The translations under genes and the position numbers were made by a program. A stretch of DNA of 43,162 nt from an uncultured Nitrospira sp. (lineage in GTDB: Bacteria; Nitrospirota; Nitrospiria; Nitrospirales; Nitrospiraceae): positions 8,042-51,203 of the forward strand of contig CABVRR010000013.1 of NCBI GenBank assembly GCA_902500705.1, in the 5' to 3' direction. Shown in pieces: positions 16,422 through 24,902 of the stretch (the first letter of the stretch is position 1; each line of letters begins with the position of its first letter). The notes below the pieces were generated by a model, which had not been told where the DNA came from, did no database searches, and saw only the letters and a list, made by a program, of their open reading frames with translations.

Positions 16422-17134
16422 GTCTTCCGTCTCCTTCATCTTCAACCCATTAGCTCCAATCGATACGCAGTCGATGAACCGACCAGCGAACACCTCAGCC
16501 CATTGCCGTGCGTATCATCAGTCTGTGGGGCATAGAGAGTCTGAAACAATTGTCGAGGCGGTGTGACAATGAAGCATCGAAGGGGAAATCATACCGGGCT
16601 GGGATGAGTGCGTTTCGCTTCCACCATTTTCTAAACCGCTCTAGAATGGTTTGAGAACCGACCGGTTTTACATCGGACACCCCGTCCGACATCGGTTCGA
16701 CTGAATTCCCATCCGCCGGATATTCGCGGATCCGTTTCACACGGCACCAGACAAAGCGGATGCCGAGCCCTCAACTATAACGCCCTGATCGACAAGGATA
16801 CTGAGAACGACGCACCACATGACCGAAATGCATTTTATAGATCCTGAATAAAGATGCCAACAGAATGTTATCGGTCGGCCTATGAAGAAAGAATGGAAGA
16901 CTCCACACAAACGATCTCTACTCGCTTGCCACACAGATCGATCGTGACCGCCAATTGAATGCATAGCAAGACTTTGCGTGAACCACCCCATGACCTCCCT
17001 CTGATCTGTCCACCATCATGCTCTTTTCTTCTCATTCATGTGCAATTTTACCGACCTGTAACGTCGTCCTAACGTCGACGCAACAAGCTATTGGTACTAT
17101 CAGCCCAATACAACAATATAAAAGGAGGATCAGT
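16422..17134. other. Gene-poor stretch between porin and CBS-domain gene
   Basis: About 710 bases with no convincing gene. Minus-strand frames at 16495-16740 and 16737-16991 lack ribosome sites, start at GTG or have Cys/Trp-rich composition, and look spurious. A short hairpin (TCGGAC, 16673-16678, with GTCCGA, 16684-16689) is present. The right end holds the leader and likely promoter of the CBS-domain gene. Confidence 0.5.
17059..17100 (+). promoter_or_regulatory. Putative activator-dependent promoter with 11-bp-spaced direct repeats
   Basis: Two copies of TAACGTCG start at 17059 and 17070, exactly one helical turn apart, as response-regulator sites of the OmpR/PhoB type often are. The second copy occupies the -35 position relative to TACTAT at 17095-17100 (17-bp spacer). 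RNA would start near 17107 and run through the AGGAGG site to the ATG at 17135. The regulator is unknown. Confidence 0.4.
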
Positions 17135-17518
17135 ATGGTAACCGTAGGCAACTTAATGCAGAAGACACCAGTGACAGTGGACGCAGGCACGTCGGTTGTC
17201 GAAGTTGCGAAGCTCATGAAAGAGTGGAACATCGAAAGCGTGCTGGTGACCAGGAAAACTCAGGTCATCGGTATCGTGACTGAATCGGACGTCGTCAAAA
17301 AATTCGTGGGAGCCGAGAAAGCACCCTACTTCGTGCCGGTGGAAGACATCATGAGCAGTCCGGTTCCCGGCATCGAGGAGCGTCGGCCGTTGACCGAAGC
17401 CGCCGACCTCATGGACAAGCATCGCACGCTCCATCTCGGCGTGACTAAAGGAGGGACACTCGTTGGGTTGGTATCGGTTCGAGATTTTCTTAAGCCGGTT
17501 TCCATCGATGAGTTCTAG
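17135..17518 (+). CDS. Two-CBS-domain protein
   Basis: A 127-residue protein made only of a CBS pair: VGNLMQKTPVTVDAGTSVVEVAKLM to GIVTESDVVKKF, then VEDIMSSPVPGIEERRPLTEAADLM to GLVSVRDFLKP. Stand-alone CBS pairs usually bind adenine nucleotides and act as energy or redox sensors for partner proteins. The ATG at 17135 has a textbook AAAGGAGG site 7 nt upstream; the frame extends further upstream but without one. The strong ribosome site and the repeat-bearing promoter suggest high or regulated expression. No partner is encoded next to it. Confidence 0.86.
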   Translation: MVTVGNLMQKTPVTVDAGTSVVEVAKLMKEWNIESVLVTRKTQVIGIVTESDVVKKFVGAEKAPYFVPVEDIMSSPVPGIEERRPLTEAADLMDKHRTLHLGVTKGGTLVGLVSVRDFLKPVSIDEF

Positions 17519-17538
17519 AATCTCTTTCCTGTATGAAC

Positions 17539-17564
17539 CTGCTGCCTACCTCGCTAGGCAGCAG
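17539..17564 (+). terminator. Hairpin after the CBS-domain gene
   Basis: A perfect 10-bp stem (CTGCTGCCTA, 17539-17548, with TAGGCAGCAG, 17555-17564) has a 6-nt loop. It lies 20 nt after the CBS stop, where a terminator is expected. No T-run follows, so it may stabilise the 3' end rather than terminate alone. Confidence 0.5.
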
Positions 17565-17818
17565 CGACTTGGCATTCCACTTACCAGTACCCTGCGTGAT
17601 AGTCCAGGATATACCCTGACCTCCTCCGTCGATGACCGTCCTCTTTCACGCATTGCTTAAAAAAGAAATGCTGCGTGTGCTTCTGAATAGTAGCCTTGGA
17701 AAAGGCTAGACTTCGGCTGCTCAACGTAATAGTGACGTTGACCCCGGTATCTCAGAAATACAGATTCCTCGGAAGGAGAAGGAAGTCGGAGGGCAACCTT
17801 GAGGTCTTAGAACGAAGG
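17565..17818. other. Non-coding stretch with two further hairpins
   Basis: No gene is supported between the CBS hairpin and the stop of the next minus-strand gene. Two perfect 7-bp hairpins sit close together: TAGCCTT (17691-17697) with AAGGCTA (17702-17708), and TCAACGT (17721-17727) with ACGTTGA (17735-17741). They could be part of a small RNA or the 3' end of a transcript from either side. No promoter or T-run supports a specific RNA. Confidence 0.35.
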
Positions 17819-18466
17819 CTACCTCACTTTGGAGAAATCGGCGGGAATTCGAATCTCTTTGCCGTCTTGCAGATTGACGACGAACACCGATGCTGCATTG
17901 GGATCGAACTGTTCATAGGCAAAGAGTGCGGTGAATCTCGAACGGAATGCCGGACCGTTTGTTTCGTTTTTTCTCCCTCGTTCAGCCTTGCCGATATCGA
18001 TAGGCTTGATCCGTTTGGAGCCTTGTTGCAACTCGATCAGTGCGCTCTCAGCGAAATACTCATCATCGCCGCACAACTGGACTTCCATTTCCATGTTGGG
18101 CATATCCATCACTTTTTGGATGAACTCTTCGGGCATGCGCACATCCGTCTTCCGCTTTTTTGACTCTGCCGCCTCTTGACGGCCAAAAGCTTCCAGGCGA
18201 TATCGCTTGGTACGAAGAACGGCGCTCGCGCCGCAGGGCTCTTTCTCCGGATCAGCCCCCACGCGAGTCGCTAAGGACGCTTGTTGCAGCACGTTCTTCA
18301 CGTCTTCCGGCGAATTGGCTTTTTCCATCGGAATTCGGCCCATCTCTAGTGCTTTATGCGCCTCGTCAGACGATAGAGTGGCATCAATCGCCCACACGTC
18401 ACTATTCCCTCCCGCAAGGACTCCGATCAGACCCAACAGCAATGCAATATGTTTGTGAACGATCAT
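17819..18466 (-). CDS. Exported protein of unknown function
   Basis: The ATG at 18466 has an AGAGGAAG ribosome site and gives a 215-residue protein. Residues 1-27 form a clear signal peptide (hydrophobic ALLLGLIGVLAG, then a small-residue region before IDATLSS). The mature part is mainly helical and charged, with two cysteines far apart (CGASAV and LCGDDE) that could form a disulfide. The C-terminal region (FVVNLQDGKEIRIPADFS) looks beta-stranded. I do not recognise the family. The gene stands alone: the preceding gene on the left is on the other strand, and maf, 94 nt away on the same strand, reads toward it. Confidence 0.7.
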   Translation of the reverse strand: MIVHKHIALLLGLIGVLAGGNSDVWAIDATLSSDEAHKALEMGRIPMEKANSPEDVKNVLQQASLATRVGADPEKEPCGASAVLRTKRYRLEAFGRQEAAESKKRKTDVRMPEEFIQKVMDMPNMEMEVQLCGDDEYFAESALIELQQGSKRIKPIDIGKAERGRKNETNGPAFRSRFTALFAYEQFDPNAASVFVVNLQDGKEIRIPADFSKVR

Positions 18467-18560
18467 GCTTCCTCTTTTATCACATTGATAGGGCACAGCC
18501 TACGGCACCCAGCAGATAAGGTGAGAGACATATTGTAGGTGAACTACTATGCCTTTGCAA

Positions 18561-19193
18561 TTAGACTCCGAACCGATCCCAGTTCACATAGGGCTTGCGT
18601 CGATACAGATCTTCGACATCGACCGAGACAGGATAGCCCACTGATCGAAGTAGGTTCGCCGTGAGTTTCAGCGGTAACCCCACCACGGTCGTATAGTCGC
18701 CGTCGATCCGTTCCACCAGGTCTCCTCCCAATCCTTGGATCGCATAGGCACCGGCTTTGCCGAATGATTCCTCCGATGCCAGATACTGTTCATACACGTG
18801 ATTGAGATCCGCTTTCATTCGGACTTCCGCCGTGGAAACTTCCACTGATTCACTGTTTTGCCGATGATTGCAAAGAGCAATGGCCGTATGCACAAAATGG
18901 GAACGTCCGGCCAAGTGAGCCAGCATCGCGCGCGCTTCTGCAAGATCCGCTGGCTTCCCGAGCAGTCGACCATCAAGATCGATCACGGTATCGCTGCCGA
19001 GTACAAGAGCTCGTGGTCTCGCACGTGCCACAGATCTCGCCTTTTCACGCGCGAAGCTCCTGACCTGTTCGAGCGGTGACAACCCGACCGTGGGATGCTC
19101 CTGAAACTCCGACGGGCACACGTGGAAGGAAAGCCCCAAGAGCGCCAGAAGTTCTTGGCGACGTGGTGAACTCGACGCCAGCACTAGCTGCAT
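18561..19193 (-). CDS. maf: Maf-family nucleoside triphosphate pyrophosphatase
   Basis: Maf proteins hydrolyse non-canonical or excess nucleoside triphosphates to monophosphates (dTTP/UTP or 7-methyl-GTP types). The N-terminal signature LVLASSSPRRQELL, the KARSVA stretch, catalytic Asp68 in GSDTVIDLDGRLLGKP and the later EESFGKAGAYAIQGLGG region are all present. The 210-residue length is normal. The subtype (YhdE or YceF) is not decided. It overlaps the preceding dus gene by 10 nt, so the two are translationally coupled on the minus strand after the MNIO-like gene. Confidence 0.9.
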   Translation of the reverse strand: MQLVLASSSPRRQELLALLGLSFHVCPSEFQEHPTVGLSPLEQVRSFAREKARSVARARPRALVLGSDTVIDLDGRLLGKPADLAEARAMLAHLAGRSHFVHTAIALCNHRQNSESVEVSTAEVRMKADLNHVYEQYLASEESFGKAGAYAIQGLGGDLVERIDGDYTTVVGLPLKLTANLLRSVGYPVSVDVEDLYRRKPYVNWDRFGV

Positions 19194-20359
19194 CGTGAGA
19201 CCAGCAAGCTCGACTCATCGACGGATTCAGCCTCGGAACGATCCGGTCTTGCATCAGATCGACTTTGAAAATCCGCGAGAAGTGTTTGGAGCTCTGTGAC
19301 GGAAGAGACCCGCACCATCTGCGCGCGAAGCGAGGCGGCATGTGGAAAACCTTTACAGTACCAGCCGAGATGTTTCCGCATACGATAGAACTGCCGTTCT
19401 CCAACCAGCGCCTGGAACTGTTGCGCATGGTCGACCAAGACGGCGAAGCGTTCGTTCAGTGAAACCTCGACGGCGTCTTGTTCGACATCCATGCCGCTCA
19501 CGCTCTGGGTTCGCATGCGGGCCTGCTCTTTTTCGCGAAAGAACCATGGTGCACCCAACACGCTCCGCCCCACTAACACACCATCGACCCCGGTTTCATG
19601 AACCCGTCGCGCCACGTCGTCAAGGCTCTGAATATCACCGTTCCCCAAGAGCAATGTTCCGGTTCCCTTCACCAGCGCCACCGCGCGTGCGATGGCCGAC
19701 CAGTCCGCCGTGCCTCGGTACATTTGTTTGAGGGTTCGTCCGTGGAGCGAGATCACGGTCGGCTGTTCCTTCAAGAGCTCTTCGACCCACATCTCAACCG
19801 TGACTGACTCATATCCAAGCCGGGTCTTCACGGAAAGGGGAATCCGGCGCCGAGGGGTCGGATCAGTTGCGCCGCGCTGTTGATTCAGACGTTCAATGAC
19901 GGCCACTCGCGCTGCCTTAAAACCTGCTTGTTCGAGCGTTTGCCCGCCTGCCCAATCCTCAATGCCACGCGTGGCTGCCTGCATGATCGCGCGAGCCAGC
20001 TCCGGCGTACGGATCAATCCCGCGCCTGATCCGGACGACGCCACGCTTTTTGATGGGCATCCCATGTTGATATCCAATCCGTCGAACCCCAGCTCGCACA
20101 CCGCATGAGCCGCGCGATAGAACAGATCCGGGTCCTTTCCATAGAGCTGCGCCACGATGGGACGTTCCATCTCACTGTACAGAAGCGTCTCCATGAGAAT
20201 CTCCGGTCCACGACAGATATCATGGACATGCGTAAATTCGGTAAAGCCGACGTCCGGCTTTCCTTGACGGGCAATGACGGACCGGAAGCAGGCGTCGGTC
20301 ACCCCATCCATCGGAGACAATCCTATAAGCGGGCGTGGGAGGGTCTGCCAAAAATTCAT
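19184..20359 (-). CDS. tRNA-dihydrouridine synthase
   Basis: A Dus-family FMN enzyme that reduces uridine in tRNA D-loops. It has the opening LIGLSPMDGVTDACFR, QLYGKDP, the active-site NMGCPSKSV with Cys101, the RNA/FMN-binding VKTRLGY and ISLHGRTLKQMYRGTADW, and LLGNGDI. The motif after the Cys reads VASSGSGAGL instead of the usual V-x-(K/R)-x-xxGAxL, and there is an insert around residues 130-165. It is therefore a divergent DusB-type, and the symbol is left open. The ATG at 20359 has an AAGAGAG site; upstream starts would add a non-family leader. It lies 10 nt after the MNIO-like gene and overlaps maf. Confidence 0.88.
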   Translation of the reverse strand: MNFWQTLPRPLIGLSPMDGVTDACFRSVIARQGKPDVGFTEFTHVHDICRGPEILMETLLYSEMERPIVAQLYGKDPDLFYRAAHAVCELGFDGLDINMGCPSKSVASSGSGAGLIRTPELARAIMQAATRGIEDWAGGQTLEQAGFKAARVAVIERLNQQRGATDPTPRRRIPLSVKTRLGYESVTVEMWVEELLKEQPTVISLHGRTLKQMYRGTADWSAIARAVALVKGTGTLLLGNGDIQSLDDVARRVHETGVDGVLVGRSVLGAPWFFREKEQARMRTQSVSGMDVEQDAVEVSLNERFAVLVDHAQQFQALVGERQFYRMRKHLGWYCKGFPHAASLRAQMVRVSSVTELQTLLADFQSRSDARPDRSEAESVDESSLLVSRCS

Positions 20360-20369
20360 ATCGGCTCTC

Positions 20370-21848
20370 TTACACGGACACACCGGGTTCGTTGGCAACA
20401 CGGTAGGCGAGTCGAAGCTCCTCGGCCTCTTGTTCAGCGACGCCATAGACCTCCGGCGCCACCTCATGGACAAACTCGACAAATCGGTCGATTTTCATCA
20501 AAAAGAAATCGTAGATGCCGGAGAGCGGTCGTGGCTCACGGAACCAGAACGCCATAAATCCATCGATCGACAGGTCACGCGCTCTGAGTTGACGACACGA
20601 TTCGACAAACATGTCTTCTATGTTTCCTCCCCAGTGAAGAATCTCATAGGGGAGATAGACGGTGCGATAGAGGTCCAACTCTTGGGTACCGGCTGAAGCG
20701 TAGTTCCATTCCGCTCCCACCGGCTCGGCCTTGCCTGTCAGTACGGCTGCATAGCGATCGTAGGCCGCACCAAGCATGTGCATGGCAGATGTCGGCCTCG
20801 ACCCTGCCAGCACTGTACGGACTTCGCAATCAGGTACGACCTGCGCAGCGTCATTCAGCCGATCGATCAACGGCCCATAGCGCAGAGAAAACTCAGCGAA
20901 TTCATCCACGATCACTTCGATCGGTTTCGTATCCACCTCTAGGGCAAGACCTTTCAGACTGGTGAGTTGTGGATGGAAGAGAATCTGATCGAGAATTTTG
21001 AACAAGACGGTCGGAATAGGGGCAGCATGCGCATCGACCCAGGCAGGAAGCGCGTCAGTATCCCCATTGTCCTCTCGCGATACCGCGAGGGCTCGGTGTG
21101 ATTCATGAATAGCCAGACCTGCTACGTGTATCTCAACCACACGTTCCACAGGAAACTCGTTGAGGAACGTGTCGACAAATCGTGTGAGCGACATGACTCG
21201 ATGCGCGCCGGAGTATCGAAACACCGTCCAGAGATGCCCCACGTCTAAGACCAGTCCACAGGGAGTCTGTTCACATATAGCCTTGAAAAACCCTGGAATG
21301 GACATCGTCCCGGCAACAAAGTAGGTGAGCGGCGGCATTTCCAGCAGCACCAACGGCGTGCTCCCATTGGCCAAACGACAGTGCTCATCGAGGCGATGTT
21401 GGATCACTCGTGTATTGTCGGCCACCATCTCCGCGCTGAATGATGTGTACAGGGGGGGAAGATAGGTCCCATAATAATAACCGGCGAGATATTTCGTCGC
21501 ACATTCATGATTCAGCCAGGCACTCTGCAAGAGATCTAGATGTCGAACGACTTCCGTGATTTCTTGTCCGAAGGCTTCGGTATCGGCCATCTCAGGTTGA
21601 GTGACCCACAACCCTTCGCCATGATATGTCAACAGACCGTCACCGATCTCTTTCCTGACGGAGGCCAAAACTGCGGATGTCGTGCGGAACACTTCAAGGT
21701 AGGCAGGTGCCACTTGACGTTCTTGTAGACTTCGCCGCAAGCTAGTAAGGTCCGGAGCATGAATATCGACGGAGAGTCCCAACCCATGCACCGGAATTGC
21801 TCTGAGCCGACGAATAAACTCTCTATGGGAAACCCCGCTCGACGCCAT
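20370..21848 (-). CDS. MNIO (DUF692)-like TIM-barrel protein with a C-terminal extension
   Basis: A 492-residue protein whose first 320 residues follow the order of the multinuclear non-heme iron oxidase family (DUF692): YLEVF (51-55), LTYHGEGL (His76), LNHECATKY (His114, Glu115), VLLEMPPL (Glu170), GLVLDVGHLW (Asp202, His205), VVEIHVAGL (His241), WVDAHAAPI (Asp272, His274) and LALEVDTKP (Glu304, Asp306). Most metal ligands are thus kept, but the usual LLEN and DVNN asparagines are replaced. Known members modify cysteine or C-terminal residues of peptides. Residues about 325-492 form an unknown extension with many aromatics (YLPYEILHWGGNIEDMF). No precursor peptide or partner gene is adjacent. 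The gene leads a dus-maf run. The start at 21848 is tentative. Confidence 0.7.
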   Translation of the reverse strand: MASSGVSHREFIRRLRAIPVHGLGLSVDIHAPDLTSLRRSLQERQVAPAYLEVFRTTSAVLASVRKEIGDGLLTYHGEGLWVTQPEMADTEAFGQEITEVVRHLDLLQSAWLNHECATKYLAGYYYGTYLPPLYTSFSAEMVADNTRVIQHRLDEHCRLANGSTPLVLLEMPPLTYFVAGTMSIPGFFKAICEQTPCGLVLDVGHLWTVFRYSGAHRVMSLTRFVDTFLNEFPVERVVEIHVAGLAIHESHRALAVSREDNGDTDALPAWVDAHAAPIPTVLFKILDQILFHPQLTSLKGLALEVDTKPIEVIVDEFAEFSLRYGPLIDRLNDAAQVVPDCEVRTVLAGSRPTSAMHMLGAAYDRYAAVLTGKAEPVGAEWNYASAGTQELDLYRTVYLPYEILHWGGNIEDMFVESCRQLRARDLSIDGFMAFWFREPRPLSGIYDFFLMKIDRFVEFVHEVAPEVYGVAEQEAEELRLAYRVANEPGVSV

Positions 21849-22016
21849 CGTTGCTCGCTCACAGACGGTCAAAATTCGTTCCTAGTGTATGCCGTCAAAC
21901 CCTTGAATGACAAGGCTTTCAGCCTCTCATGGCCCCAAGAACCCTTCTGCTATACTTGGCATACATTGCGGCCAAGAGGGGAGCATCGTCGTGAGAAAAA
22001 AGGACCTCGCTAAGGA

Positions 22017-22793
22017 ATGGCGGACAGGGACGAGCCCCAGCCTCAAGCCACGGATCACCAGACCATACTGGTTGCACACATGATGACGCCTGGTGTTGTG
22101 CAGGTTCCAGGGGATGTGTCGGTCACCGAAGCGGCCTCGCTCTTGGAACGCGAGCGAATGCCCTGTCTGCTCGTCAAGGATACCGACTCTCGATTCGGAC
22201 TCATGACGCCGACCGACATCGTCAAAAAAGTCGTCGCGCGGGGCCTCGAACCGGATGACATCGAAGTTCGGACTATCATGACACGACCGGTCCAATTTAT
22301 CGAGCATGATCGTGCCCTGGACGAGGCCTCAGCCCTCATGATGTCCACCGGAACACCGATCCTCATCGTCACGAAACAAGCGCAGCCCGTCGGCGTCCTC
22401 ACCGCACGAGACCTAATCCTCTCTCCCAAGCGATGCATGACGAACATTTCAGCCACCATCAGTGTCATGGACGGACAAGGGTTGGGAGCTGAGTATCAGG
22501 TCACAATCTCTCAACTCAGTCATGCCGGCGCCTTGGTGGAGACTTCCGCACTGTTGCTGCCGGGCACCAGCCTTCTCGTGAGCTTTTGCCTCCCCGAAGT
22601 GATGAGTCCCTTAACGATTCGAGGAACCGTCTTGAATCACGTGAGTGCCGAGACGGTGTCCGGCAAGACCAGCTCTCTCATGGCGGCACTTCAAGGTGTC
22701 GAGGTACAATTCATCGAGATCTCTCCTTCAGACCGATCCAGAATCAAAGCGTGGGTGCTAAGCAATCACCCCAAGGCTTTCGACGCCTCTTAG
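22017..22793 (+). CDS. CBS-pair protein with a PilZ-like C-terminal domain
   Basis: A 258-residue cytoplasmic protein. Two CBS repeats occupy about residues 16-140 (HMMTPGVVQVPGDVSVTEAASLL to LMTPTDIVKKV, and IMTRPVQFIEHDRALDEASALM to VLTARDLIL). The C-terminal part contains ISQLSHAGALVETS and later beta-strands like a PilZ domain (D/N-x-S-x-x-G). The N-terminal RxxxR needed for cyclic-di-GMP binding is not evident, so nucleotide sensing may be lost or changed. The ATG at 22017 lies right after a GGA, and an AAGGAC element is 15-20 nt upstream. It is divergent from the MNIO-like gene and first in a plus-strand run, but its partner is unknown. Confidence 0.75.
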   Translation: MADRDEPQPQATDHQTILVAHMMTPGVVQVPGDVSVTEAASLLERERMPCLLVKDTDSRFGLMTPTDIVKKVVARGLEPDDIEVRTIMTRPVQFIEHDRALDEASALMMSTGTPILIVTKQAQPVGVLTARDLILSPKRCMTNISATISVMDGQGLGAEYQVTISQLSHAGALVETSALLLPGTSLLVSFCLPEVMSPLTIRGTVLNHVSAETVSGKTSSLMAALQGVEVQFIEISPSDRSRIKAWVLSNHPKAFDAS

Positions 22794-22883
22794 ACCGCAC
22801 CAAACCGCGGCAATCTTTGACCAACGTCCGATCCGCTGGTACAATTTTTTGGCTTGCTCACTTGCTTATCGGAAAGGACCGCC

Positions 22884-23939
22884 ATGAATACGACCGGGAA
22901 AGTTTCGCAGATTCGCCCTCGCCCCGCTTTGACGCGAGATGAGATCCTGCATCAAGTCAGTGCCTTGCTGGATAGCCCGGATGACGACCTGCATGCCGCG
23001 CTCATGCGAGAACTCCTAACGGGACTCTTAAAGCTCCATGACGCGCAGTTAGACCTCCTGGACGTGAAAATCGTCAACCGGGCCGTCAAAGAGCTGCGTC
23101 ATGCATTCGGCGTCTTCCACCACTACCGACATCGCCAGAAAGTGAGCATCTTCGGCTCGGCACGAACGCTCGCCGACGATTCCAATTATCAACTCGCCTA
23201 CCAGTTCGCCCAGGCTATTGTCCGAGAAGGATTCATGGTGATCACCGGAGGCGCAGATGGGATCATGCGTGCAGCTCAAGAAGGTGCCGGACGCGAGAAC
23301 AGCTTCGGCGTCAATATCATGCTTCCGTTCGAACAAGGGCCGAACTCCACGATCGCCGATGACCCCAAGCTCATCACTTTCAAATATTTTTTCACCCGCA
23401 AGTTGATGTTTCAAAAAGAAGCGAACGCCATCGCACTCTTGCCCGGCGGGTTCGGGACACACGATGAAGGGTTTGAAATTCTCACGCTGGCTCAGACCGG
23501 CAAGAGTGATCCACAGCCCATCATTTGCCTTCAAGCCCCTGGCTGCGACTATTGGGACGATTGGTCGGCCTTCGTGACAAAACAACTGCTGAAGCGAAAA
23601 CTGATCAATGAAGAAGACCTCGGTCTCTTCGCAATCGTCGATTCCGCAGAGGCGGCGGTGTGTCAGATTCTTAAGTTCTACCGCCGCTATCATTCCATAC
23701 GTTTTGTGGGTCGAACACTCGTCATGCGGCTCAAGCTGACCATTACGCCGGAGCAGCTCGAGCAGATCCGAGACCGATTCACCGATCTTCTTTCCGAGGG
23801 TACGTTCGAACTGCGCGGCCCGCTGGAGGAAGAACTCGATGAACCAGCCCTGCGCGATCTTCCTCGACTCGTGTTCGCTTTTAACCGACGCAGCGCCAGT
23901 CGACTTCGCCAACTGATCAGTCACCTGAACGAATTGTGA
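22884..23939 (+). CDS. LOG-family nucleotide phosphoribohydrolase-like protein
   Basis: A 351-residue Rossmann-like protein. It has GSAR (91-94), the GGADGIMRAAQEGA stretch (from residue 122), FFTRK (169-173) and PGGFGTHDE (187-195), the phosphoribohydrolase signature of LOG proteins, often misnamed lysine decarboxylases. Such enzymes cleave base from nucleoside monophosphates; bacterial PpnN-type members help recycle purine nucleotides. The protein is longer than plant-type LOG (about 200 residues), with a helical N-terminal part of about 85 residues and a C-terminal extension of about 100. The ATG at 22884 has GGAAAGG upstream. The exact substrate is not known. Confidence 0.82.
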   Translation: MNTTGKVSQIRPRPALTRDEILHQVSALLDSPDDDLHAALMRELLTGLLKLHDAQLDLLDVKIVNRAVKELRHAFGVFHHYRHRQKVSIFGSARTLADDSNYQLAYQFAQAIVREGFMVITGGADGIMRAAQEGAGRENSFGVNIMLPFEQGPNSTIADDPKLITFKYFFTRKLMFQKEANAIALLPGGFGTHDEGFEILTLAQTGKSDPQPIICLQAPGCDYWDDWSAFVTKQLLKRKLINEEDLGLFAIVDSAEAAVCQILKFYRRYHSIRFVGRTLVMRLKLTITPEQLEQIRDRFTDLLSEGTFELRGPLEEELDEPALRDLPRLVFAFNRRSASRLRQLISHLNEL

Positions 23940-23996
23940 GCCATGCCTTCATAACCGGCATAGTCACAACAGACGCCTTTCAGTCCTGATCCGGGC

Positions 23997-24890
23997 ATGC
24001 TATTCTGTCCTACCTCTATGGGCAGCATATCCTCCGCACCCCCACTTCATGGCCCTCCGGACATTGTCCTCTATCATGCCGACTGTTCCGATGGGTTCGG
24101 AGCGGCTTGGGCTCTCTGGAAAAAGTTTCCTCGTGCGAGCTTTGTACCCGTCAAACACGGCCACCCGCCCCCTCCCGATCTCAAGAATCGTCGTATCGTG
24201 ATCGTCGACTTCAGCTATGCCCGTCCGCTCCTGGAGGCCATGGCATCCGAGGCCAAGGAACTCCTTGTTCTTGATCACCACATCACCGCTGAGCGAACGT
24301 TGGAGGGTTTTCCACACGCGTACTTCGATCAAACAAAATCCGGCGCCGTCTTGGGCTGGGAATGGGCTCATGGCACGACGGCGCCATGGCTCCTTCAGTA
24401 TATTCAAGACAAAGATTTATGGACCTGGATGTTGCCAGGAAGTCGAGAAATCAATGCGGCCTTGGCTTCCTATCCATTCGATTTCACCGCATGGGACGGC
24501 TTTACGCAATCGACTCTTGAGCAGGAAGGGCGAGCCATCTTGCGTTACGAACAGGAGCTCGTCGGGAAGCTCGCGGCACTGGCATCACTGGTGGAATTTC
24601 AGGGTGCCGTCGTGCCTGCCGTACACAGCGCAATCCTGACCAGCCAAATTGGCGAGCGCCTTTCGCCGGACCATCCCTTTTGTATGATCTGGCATGACCG
24701 CGACGGCCGTCGGTATTTCAGTATGCGCTCCCGTGCCGATGGAACAGATGTCGGCGCTATCGCCGCCTCATTCGGAGGAGGAGGCCATACTCATGCAGCC
24801 GGATTTTCCGTTCCTCTGGAGAAGGATGGAACACTTCCGATCGATCCACGGCTCCCACGACTACTTGCCGATTCTTGCCGTACGCTATAA
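23997..24890 (+). CDS. DHH-family phosphoesterase
   Basis: A 297-residue manganese phosphoesterase. Metal-binding motifs run in order: YHADCSDGFGAAW (His27, Asp29, Asp32), VIVDFSY (Asp71), LDHHI (Asp93, His94, His95), then a DHHA1 C-terminal domain with GGGGHTHAAGF (260-270). Family members degrade oligoribonucleotides, pAp or cyclic dinucleotides (NrnA, GdpP-like). Here neither a membrane nor a PAS/GGDEF part is present, so it is a cytosolic stand-alone enzyme and its substrate is undecided. An internal ATG at 24018 may be the real start. It lies 12 nt before the rhomboid gene. Confidence 0.85.
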   Translation: MLFCPTSMGSISSAPPLHGPPDIVLYHADCSDGFGAAWALWKKFPRASFVPVKHGHPPPPDLKNRRIVIVDFSYARPLLEAMASEAKELLVLDHHITAERTLEGFPHAYFDQTKSGAVLGWEWAHGTTAPWLLQYIQDKDLWTWMLPGSREINAALASYPFDFTAWDGFTQSTLEQEGRAILRYEQELVGKLAALASLVEFQGAVVPAVHSAILTSQIGERLSPDHPFCMIWHDRDGRRYFSMRSRADGTDVGAIAASFGGGGHTHAAGFSVPLEKDGTLPIDPRLPRLLADSCRTL

Positions 24891-24902
24891 CCTGAGACCA
24901 CC

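Noticed and set aside
16495..16991. Two minus-strand frames (81 and 84 codons) in the gap before the CBS gene
   Set aside because: No ribosome site, a GTG start or a Cys/Trp-rich non-protein-like composition, and no recognisable motif.
17565..17818. Possible tRNA or riboswitch among the hairpins
   Set aside because: The stems do not assemble into a cloverleaf and no CCA end, anticodon arm or known aptamer core is present.
20360..20482. 41-codon extension of the dus frame
   Set aside because: It overlaps the MNIO-like gene, and the ATG at 20359 has a ribosome site and the family start.
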